Shown here piece by piece: positions 56,727 through 64,000 of a DNA stretch of 64,000 bases. The stretch's first letter is position 1; each line of letters starts with the position of its first letter. A program made the position numbers and the translations under genes. The DNA is from Heterohyrax brucei (lineage: Eukaryota > Chordata > Mammalia > Hyracoidea > Procaviidae): positions 126,782,796 to 126,846,795 of the forward strand of contig CM053142.1 of NCBI GenBank assembly GCA_028571685.1, written 5' to 3'. The notes below the pieces were generated by a model, which saw only the letters and a program-made list of their open reading frames with translations, was not told where the DNA came from and did not search any database.

Positions 56727-56916
56727 CTGTTGGGTGCCACTGAGTAAGAGATCCTATTTGACAGGACAGAACTGCCCTTAGGGTTTTTTAGGACGCAATC
56801 TTCACTGGAGCAGATCACCAGGTCTTTCCACCACGGAGCTGCTGGGTGGGTCCAAACCATCCGTCTTCTGGTTAACAGTCAAGCCTGTGACAGCTGCACC
56901 CCCTGGGCTGCTTTGA
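56727..56916 (-). repeat. AfroSINE, antisense, long variant
   Basis: It contains GGGTGCCACTGAGTAAGAG, AGCAGATCACCAGGTCTTTC and CCATCCGTCTTCTGGTTAAC. Confidence 0.8.
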
Positions 56917-57464
56917 AGCATAAGATGAAGCGAACATCGTGGCTGTGTCCAGTGCTGCGGCCATAAAACACGGATTCGTGCCGCCTGCTGCAAGCCGAGT
57001 CTGAGATAGGGTGAGGTGGGTGACTGAGAGGTTTACTGTATATCAATACGCAAGACAAGGGGGTGGGCGTCACGTCCCCCAAAGCCCGTCTGACTTCTTC
57101 AGTTATGCTGAAGGTTTTTACCGAGTACCTAAGGGTGGACAAAGATGGCATCGGGACAGTAACTGTGGAAGGATGTAGGTTATTTGTGGAGAGGGCCCGG
57201 AGACGGACAGCTGGAGCCCGGAGGGGTTCTGTCTGGAATTCTTCCAGCTGTGCTCTGCTGGTGGTTATCCGGCCGTGGGGTCAGTGACTGGTGCCTCCAC
57301 CTGCTCAGTGATCCAGCGAGAACCTGAAACCACTTGCAAAGATTTTTATTGTACCCATGTCTGGGGCATCACCGCCTCTCTTCATAGTTTTGGTGGGTTA
57401 TAAATTAGTGTGTAATCTCCCTGGGACTAGGTGGTGTAAGGAAGCTAGGGCTTTAAGAAAAACT
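56917..57464. other. GC- and CpG-rich segment, unnamed
   Basis: GGGTGGGCGTCACGTCCCCC and GGGCCCGGAGACGGACAGC are notable. TTTTTATTGTACCC at about 57341-57354 contains the reverse of an AATAAA signal, so a minus-strand LTR or transcript end is possible but not shown. Confidence 0.3.
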
Positions 57465-57632
57465 AAGCCTGGTGGCTTAGTGGTTAAGAGCTGCAATTGC
57501 TAACTGAAGGTCAGCATTTTGAATCTTCCTGGTGCTCCTGGAAACGAGTGGTTCTACTTTGTCCTGTAGGGTTGCTATGAGTCAGAATTGATTCAGTGGC
57601 AATGGGTTTGGTTTGGTTTTTGGTGCGAGGGG
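57465..57632 (+). repeat. AfroSINE, sense
   Basis: It contains AGCCTGGTGGCTTAGTGG, CTGGTGCTCCTGGAAAC and TTGATTCAGTGGCAATGGG. Confidence 0.9.
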
Positions 57633-57963
57633 TAAAGTTGCAGCCTGGAGCCCGACAGCATAACCTTTGAAGAAAAGGATGCATAATAAGGTCTCACATT
57701 GGAGAGGGAGGTAAGGCTGGCCCTGCTGTGTCCTAAGACTGTCAGGAAGACATCCTCTTTGGGTCCCAGGTCTGCCCCAGAGACCTCAGAGCTCTAAAGC
57801 TCTTAGAGGTCGTCCATTTTAATCTCCCACCTGGTGCATGCAATTCTTGGATAACATCCCTGTTAGACAGCCATTCACCTTCTGCTGGAATACTTTCCAT
57901 ACTAAGATCCCTGCTTTGCTGTGCATCCCATTTTATTGTGGGACAACACGGTTAGGAAATACA

Positions 57964-58555
57964 TGTCTGTTATCTTGTGCTGCTGTAACAGAAATATCAC
58001 AAGTAGGTGGCTTTAAAGAACGTAAATTTACTTTCTCCTCATTCAGAAGTCCAGTCAGAGTATGGCTCTAATGGGACATTCTTTGTCTTCTTCAGCTTCT
58101 AATCAAGAAACCGAACCCATTGCATAGATTCTGACTCAGAGTCCTACAGGATAAAGTGGAATTGCCGTGTACTATTTCTAAGGTGTGGCTGGTGGATTCA
58201 AACTGCCAACATTTTGTTAGCAACCATAGCTCTTAACCACTATACCAGTAGGACTGCTTTCGTTTTAGTGGCCAGTGACCCTTAGAGTTTCTGATCCTGT
58301 GGATTCCTCGGCCCTCCTCCTCATCAGATAGGTCTGCCTCTTGACTGTGCGTCCCGTCTCGGTCTATGCTGTTGTTTACATAACCTTGAGTGATCAGGCT
58401 CAGGACATACCCTCCAATGACATGATTAGGTTTGACACACACCCGCCAATGATAACACACCAAAAAAACCTTATTCCTGAATGGGATTCCATCCACAGGT
58501 ACAGCGGTAGAGATTCCAACACATATTTTAGAGAGATACAACTCAATCTGTAACA
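57964..58555 (-). repeat. LTR-like dispersed repeat (5-bp TSD), antisense
   Basis: It starts TGTCTGTTATCTTGTGCTGC and ends ACTCAATCTGTAACA. Flanks ATACA (57959-57963) and GTACA (58556-58560) match at 4 of 5. A SINE is nested at 58109-58254. Confidence 0.72.
58109..58254 (-). repeat. AfroSINE nested in LTR-like repeat, antisense
   Basis: It contains AAACCGAACCCATTGCATAG, AAACTGCCAACATTTTG and CTCTTAACCACTATACC. Confidence 0.88.
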
Positions 58556-58622
58556 GTACAGTGTTAATGTTAAGTCAAAATCTGCCTTTTAACCTCCCTT
58601 AGTCATTTTTCATGTGTATGAT

Positions 58623-59076
58623 TGTCATGGATTGAATAGTGTCCCCAAAAATGTGTTTGTTGATTTGACTAGGCTATGAATCTCATTATGGTGCCATTCC
58701 TCCCACGTGTTGTGAATCCTGCCTCTGTCATAATGGATAATGGGAAAAGGGCAACAGTTGTGTTGGTGAGGCAGGACTCAAGCTACAAGCTTGTGGAATA
58801 TAAAGGAGAGAAGTGAGCAGAGGAAGTCAGGAATCTCATACCCCCAAGACAGAAGCACTGACAGCAGAGCGTTCTTTGAACCTGAGGTTCCTGTGCTAAG
58901 ATGCTGTCACTGGATTTGGACTTATCCTACAGGACTGTGATGATTTCTGATATTGAATGGACTTGTAACTTGCTAACGGATTTGCAGCTTACCGGACTGT
59001 GACAATAAAAGCTTCTCCTCATGAAACCTTACACTCATGGTATTTTCTGTTAGAGCAGCACCACGTGACTAAGACA
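58623..59076 (+). repeat. LTR-like dispersed repeat (5-bp TSD), sense
   Basis: It starts TGTCATGGATTGAATAGTGT and ends CACGTGACTAAGACA. Flanks ATGAT (58618-58622) and ACGAT (59077-59081) match at 4 of 5. A GGAATATAAAGGAG TATA-like motif and an AATAAA (in GACAATAAAAGC) about 70 nt before the end suit an LTR. This is the clearest sense copy for defining the family. Confidence 0.8.
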
Positions 59077-59081
59077 ACGAT

Positions 59082-59920
59082 CTCCAGACTCTTCTTTGTC
59101 TGTTCAGGACAACTCAGTACTTCTTCATGGAACAGCTTTATGTCCAGAGCCCTGTATGCTCACCAGTCTGGAACTTCCTCTGGAGACAGTGGAGATTTTC
59201 AACATCCTTCTTAATGTGTCTTCCCAGGAACTAAACATTCCAGGTGAGATCTGACTCATGCTAAGTGTAGAGACAATCACTGTACTGGATCTGGAAGCTT
59301 CCACACAGTTCTAAGATTGTATTAACTTTCTGTAGATGATAATACTGTTGATTAATTTGAGGTGGATTAAAATTCTGAGGCCATTTTTCCTCAGGATATA
59401 TGTCAAACTTTCGATCCTGTATTTTTTAACTGAAATTTTCATTACAAACCCAAGTCTTCATTCATCCATTCATTTAGTTACTGACTCTATAGCACCCCGC
59501 GGGCATGCATGCTTAGCTAGGAGTTGTGACATTGTACCTTCTGTTCCTTTAGTAAGCTGGTTGACCTCCTAGGGCTGTGTCATTCATACTTTCAAAACTT
59601 GCGTCTGCTCTGACTTCAGCCACAGGATTGCCAAAAGATGACTGCTTGGGCTTGTTTGTTCTACAGAAACTTCAGAAGGACTAATTTTTATGGAATTTGA
59701 TTCAATACCAAGAAATATGACTGAAACTTAAATTGAATTTGGGATTTTATTTATCATCTTATTATAAAAATAGTGCTTTGTGAAAAAAATCTGTTTCCAC
59801 ATTTTTGGTAAATTTTGGGACAGGCAGACGTGTGATTATGTTCAGGGAGGCCACAGTACAATAGTGTATATGAGGGAAACCAGATATAGATAATATGAAA
59901 GAATATTAAAAAAAAAAATG
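59082..59920. other. Intergenic stretch, no element recognised
   Basis: It is AT-rich. No splice-flanked open frame is seen. Confidence 0.5.
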
Positions 59921-60112
59921 GTTGTTGTTGAGTCAATTCCAACATGGCAACGCCGTGTATGTCAGAGGAACTCTGTTCTGTGGGGTTTTCAGTGGCTGAG
60001 TTTTCATAAGGAGAGGGACAGGATTTTCTGCTGAAGTGCCCCTGGGTTGGCTTGAGCTGCCAACAGTTAGGCTAGCACCAGTGTTGACAGTTGCCACCAC
60101 CCAGGGACTCCT
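59921..60112 (-). repeat. AfroSINE, antisense, long variant, diverged
   Basis: It contains GTTGTTGTTGAGTCAATTCC, ACTCTGTTCTGTGGGG and GAGCTGCCAACAGTTAGG. Confidence 0.75.
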
Positions 60113-60389
60113 GAAAGCATATGCCGTCCTGCAAATCTGAGCCACCATTAATATTTCCTTTCTGAAGGTCAGTACTTAATTAGAAGGAAATATGGCCTGA
60201 AAGATCTCTTTTAACAATAGCACCTATGGTGATGGGACGCAAAGGTCAGGCAGCTTCAGCTTTATGGGGGAGTAAATGTTTCAAAGGGGGCGTTCAGCTG
60301 TTGTGAACAAGAATTACAGCAGACATCTTTTTTCCCCACAAAGACATTGATCTAAGCTCCAATTCTGGCAGTCTTGGTGCCTTGCTAAG

Positions 60390-60573
60390 GAGCACTTGGG
60401 TGATGCAAACATTAACATACTAGGCTGCTAATCAAAAGGGTAGCAGAAGTGCCTGGGAAGAAAGTCCTGGAAGTCTACTGAAAAATCAGCCATTAAAAAT
60501 GCAATGGTGCACAGTTGGCCTCTGACAAACACAGATTGCCAGGAGTCGGTGTTGACTTGATGGCAACCGGGTT
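60390..60573 (+). repeat. AfroSINE, long variant, sense
   Basis: It contains GAGCACTTGGGTGATGCAAA, GAAGAAAGTCCTGGAAG, AAATCAGCCATTAAAAATGC and TTGACTTGATGGCAACCGGG. Confidence 0.8.
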
Positions 60574-60740
60574 GATTATTTATTTATTTTGGTTTTTATG
60601 TCACTAGAAGAAATAACTAGTTAAGTGTTCTCAAGCCTTTAGCAAATGTTTGGTGAAATCCTTGAAGTTAGCTCTTTCCCCTCAGTTTTGGTCCTTAGCT
60701 ACTTATTTTGGTAAATGACAAGATCAGTAATTAGATAATT

Positions 60741-60810
60741 TTATAATTATTATAATTCAGATACTAGTCATATGTTTATAATTATTATAATCCGGATACT
60801 AGTTACATGT
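60741..60810. repeat. Tandem duplication, 35 bp x 2
   Basis: TTATAATTATTATAATTCAG and its partner TTATAATTATTATAATCCGG each start a 35-bp unit ending ACTAGT.... They differ at only a few bases. Confidence 0.85.
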
Positions 60811-61560
60811 TATTTGCATATACATTTGCTCTATTCTTATAACATCTAAGCCTCAATTTATTAAACTTCAGCCATCATAAGTAGGAAAACAGATGGAAAG
60901 TACATGTGATAAATTAATAGGTTATCAAGCACAGCAATGAAAGAAATATTTACATTCTGTGCTGTGCTTTGGTACATAAGTGGTTTGATTATGCATTTCC
61001 TGGAGAAGAACCTGAGATGAATCTACACTTAGAGAGAAACCCTGGACTCATAGATTTTAGTTCATTGAAAGACTGTTTCCACTTAGCTTGCAGGGTGTGA
61101 CAGTCTATTAGTTTCTTCCTGTCTCTTGGATTGCTACTTTTCAGTCACCCTTGCTCTTCCTCTTCTTCTTCCCACTGATTTAATACTGGGATGCCCCAAG
61201 ACTCAGTCTTGGAGCCTTTTACCTGTATTCACTCCCTTGATGACCTATTTCAGGATCATGTCTTCAAATAAGACCGATATGTCAGCAACTCCCAAATTTC
61301 TGTCTCCGGCTCTGTACTCTGTGTTTCAGACTTAGGTCCAACTGACAACTCAGCACCTTCAGTGGGTGTTTAAGAACTTCCAGACGTGGTGAACTCCTGA
61401 TCTTCCCTGCCAAGTCCACTCCCCTCAGCTGGTGATAATTGAAAGTAGCCGTTTATAAGTTCAGAGAAGTAACAAGAGGCCAGATCGGGTAAGCACTCAT
61501 AAGGACTTTGATACTTGCAGTGTCAAGGACTGCTTTTGTGTGGCCCGTCTTGCCATGGGC
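60811..61560. other. Intergenic stretch, no element recognised
   Basis: A short scrap of an old repeat may be present at 61300-61400. No gene is supported. Confidence 0.45.
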
Positions 61561-62030
61561 TTGTAACTCCTACCCAGGCGATTGGGCTGGGTGGTGCGAT
61601 AGGGTAGTTGTAGCCCACCGAAAGGATTGGTCAGTTTTGCCGTCCTGCTGGGCTTCAAATGAACCACCCCTGAGATGGGAAAGAGAGGAATCTATCACCA
61701 CCATGAAGAACAGCCAGGAGCAAGCATGTCTTTTGGATCTTGGGATGCTTGCATGGAGAAGCTCCTGGAAGCAGCCGACTGCGAGAGAGATGATGAGCTG
61801 TAACCTAGACAGTAAGACGGGGTGATAGAAGAAGCCCGGCAGGAGAGACCTGCAAGAGACACCCACAAGAGATGGTGCATTGGGCTTCCTGGGCCCACAG
61901 AGTGAGAAAGCTGAGGGCCTTTGGGCAGAGACTGAGGGCCAGGGAGAGGCGTACCTACGAGCAGAGCTCAGACGGGGCTGCACTGATTGCAGAAATGTAT
62001 CCTGAGTGAGCCTGGGCCTGAATCATAACC
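61545..62030 (+). repeat. LTR-like repeat, GC-rich subtype, sense
   Basis: GGGCTTGTAACTCCTACCCA, ACCACCATGAAGAACAGCCA, GGAGCAAGCATGTC and CTTTTGGATCTTGGGATG share the order of the LTR-like family's middle. The 3' end differs and no duplication was found. Long open frames on both strands here are by-products of this GC-rich repeat. Confidence 0.45.
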
Positions 62031-62100
62031 TGTGACTTATCTACTAAGTCCCACAGCCCCCTCAGACAAAGAGTTATCTGGCCCCAAACTTTATGAGTAT
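62030..62100 (+). repeat. MER20-like 3' scrap
   Basis: CAGACAAAGAGTTATCTGGC is identical to part of the copy at 63051. Confidence 0.5.
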
Positions 62101-62379
62101 GGCCCATGAGTTCTTTGTGGCCACTGCACTGAATTACTGAACCCGGCAGAGAAGTAGAGAGTGCCATGGGAGGAATAGCTGGTGTCAGAATTGGTAAAGA
62201 TGGTGGAGAGAGGAGGTATGTCTGACTTCTTTCTCACAGGAGTCAGCCCTAGGCTGTTGATCTGGATTCTTCCTCCTTGAGATCTTTCTTGAGAAATTGG
62301 AGGAAGTCAAACACTACCCCCACACCATACTTACAATTCTTTTCTCTGAGTAATATGAGAAGACATTGGAGGGTGTTGA

Positions 62380-62600
62380 GCAAGCAGTGACATTATCTGA
62401 AATATTTTAAAAGGCTCCTGTGCTGAGAGTAGACAGCAGGAGGACAAAGACAGAACCAGGCAGACCAGCTCGGGGCTGTTGAGATAACCAAGATGTGAGA
62501 TAACTGTGACTTGGACCAGAGAAGTGTAAAGAGGTGGTAAGAAGTGGCTAGATTCTGGGTGCACTTTTAAGGTAGAGTCAATAAGACGTCTTCACAGGTA
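62380..62600 (+). repeat. Ancient mammalian repeat, family unresolved
   Basis: AAAAGGCTCCTGTGCTGAGA, GACAGCAGGAGGACAAAGAC and GTGGTAAGAAGTGGCTAGAT look like an old dispersed mammalian repeat. Confidence 0.35.
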
Positions 62601-62924
62601 TGTCACATCAGAAAAAGAGTGACATAAGGGTGGCTCAAGTACTTTTCATTGAAATTTTTGAAAGGATAGAACTATCTTCAACTGAAAATGGATAGATTGC
62701 ATGTGTACTTGAAATGTGTGTTAGATATTGAAGTGAAATTTAAAATGGGAAGTTGAATACACTAGTCTGGAGTTCAAGAATGAGGCCTGGGCTAGAGATA
62801 TGATTTGGGAATTGTTGGAGTACAGATTAGTATCTAAAGCCTCAGGACTGGAAGAGATTACCAAGGTCTAAAACATTTAAAGGAACATTTTCTACAAAAC
62901 TTCTAAGTGCTGTGAATCGGGTCT

Positions 62925-63115
62925 GCATTTGCCCCCCAGGGGATATTTGGCAGTGTGTCGAAATGATTTTGGGTGTCACAGCTAGTGAAGGGGGTGCGAT
63001 TGGCATCTACTGAATAGACGGTGAGGATGTTGCTATGCATAAAACAGCCACCCCAGACAAAGAGTTATCTGGCCCCAAATTTCAGTAGTGCCAAACTTGA
63101 GAAACCTTAGTGTAG
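62925..63115 (+). repeat. MER20 (hAT-type DNA transposon remnant)
   Basis: GCCCCCCAGGGGATATTTGG, AGTGTGTCGAAATG, TTGGCATCTACTGAATAGAC and AGTTATCTGGCCCCAAATTT to TTGAGAAACC match MER20 order throughout. Confidence 0.75.
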
Positions 63116-63975
63116 ATGGAAAAGACAAAAAGACCAAGGACTGAGCCTGGGATGCGGCAATATTTAAGAGGTTGGCTAGAAGAACAGAGTGAGCACAGGA
63201 GTCTGAGAAGGAACAATCAGCAGGAGTCAACCAGAAGTTATGTTTCTTAGAAGGTGAGGGAAGAAACTTTATCCAGGAGTTTGACCAATCAGTGCTGTTG
63301 ATTAGTCAAATAAGATGAGAGCTGAGAATTAGCCACTGTATTTAGTAATGTGGAAGTCATTGGTGATCTTGACAAGAGCAGTTTCAGTGCAGTGACAGAG
63401 TGGGTTTAAGAAGCAGCCACTGAAGACAACTAGTACTGAAAAATCTTTGCTGCAACGGGGTGCAAAGAATTGGGGCACAGGCTGGTCAGAGGTTAGTGCC
63501 AGAGACTTGCTCAGGAGTTTTGAGTGTCGACTCAAAGACACAACCAGGAAATGAGGCAAATGGTCAGAACCAAGGACAAGACAGATTGACTGGAAATGGT
63601 TCGATGGAAGCCAAGGGACCAATTTTTTTTGGTAGTTTCATGGTTAAAATGTGGGCCTGATGACTTGGGCCAAGCTGGACAAGAAGGTTCTGAGCCATTC
63701 TGTCTTTTACAGACTAACTTATTAAATACATGACTGGCATTGACCATGTAAATTCTTTATAGCGACTCAACACAAGAATTCCTGTTATCTTTAACTTCTA
63801 GGAGTAGACATATTTTACGTTGCATTGAAGTTGCACATGCGTTTCAGGGCAGTGGATGCCTGGACTACCACAGCAGCCAATGAGTCCAGTTTGCTCCACT
63901 TGCTTCCTCTGCAGCTCTAGTAAAAATGTTAATCCAGTCGTATCATTTCTCTGTCTCGAAACTCTTTATGACTTC
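63116..63975. other. Intergenic stretch, no element recognised
   Basis: No gene or preserved repeat is seen. Confidence 0.45.
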
Positions 63976-64000
63976 TGTCTTAGTCATCTAGTGCTGCTTT
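63976..64000 (-). repeat. LTR-like repeat, start only (cut by window end)
   Basis: TGTCTTAGTCATCTAGTGCT matches the antisense start of the LTR-like family at 4736, 44243 and 57964. Confidence 0.65.

Noticed and set aside
61570-61983. 137-residue minus-strand open frame and its overlapping plus-strand frames
   Set aside because: It falls within a GC-rich LTR-like repeat; open frames on both strands reflect composition.

Overview
This is vertebrate nuclear DNA from an afrotherian mammal, most likely an elephant. About 40 copies of a tRNA-derived SINE of the AfroSINE type occur in 64 kb. Their tell-tale pieces are a head like ACCCTGGTGGCATAGTGG, a B-box-like GTTCGAATCC, and a tail like GACTCGACGGCA. 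They sit beside an RTE/BovB-type LINE and an elephant-style L1. The species call rests on repeat content recognised from memory and was not computed.

The one clear protein-coding gene is the 3' half of TBC1D30, a TBC-domain Rab GTPase-activating protein, on the + strand. Seven exons are visible: 977-1145, 6447-6615, 12205-12310, 25807-25919, 28334-28473, 31790-31996 and 35947-36737 (stop included). They join in phase to 1695 nt, i.e. 564 residues plus stop. They encode the end of the TBC domain, a conserved middle region and a long, probably disordered C-terminal tail. Earlier exons lie upstream of the window. A long, almost repeat-free stretch (36738 to about 39960) with several AATAAA signals looks like the 3' UTR.

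The introns (to 35.9 kb) and the downstream intergenic region (about 40-64 kb) are mostly transposon-derived. L1 copies: a 3.9-kb antisense copy at 18.05-21.94 kb with 15-bp target-site duplications (TSDs), a 1.6-kb sense copy at 40.2-41.8 kb inserted in a SINE, and several 3' ends and older fragments. RTE copies lie at 2.2-4.7, 27.8-28.2 and 47.3-48.4 kb. At least seven copies of an LTR-like repeat with TG...CA ends are present, five of them with 5-bp TSDs. A CpG-rich class II (ERVK-like) solo LTR at 52.95-53.37 kb has a perfect 6-bp TSD. Older MIR, MER20 and L1M-like remnants fill much of the rest. Many insertions are nested, so their relative ages can be read.

No prokaryote-type system, CRISPR array, rRNA or true tRNA gene is present, and I found no convincing new biological system. 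The items most worth a second look are: an in-phase open segment behind a good splice acceptor in the last intron (32182-32381); an unidentified Glu/Lys-rich antisense open segment ending at a consensus donor (12881-13056); and a perfect 19-bp inverted repeat between the TATA-like box and the polyA signal of the class II LTR.
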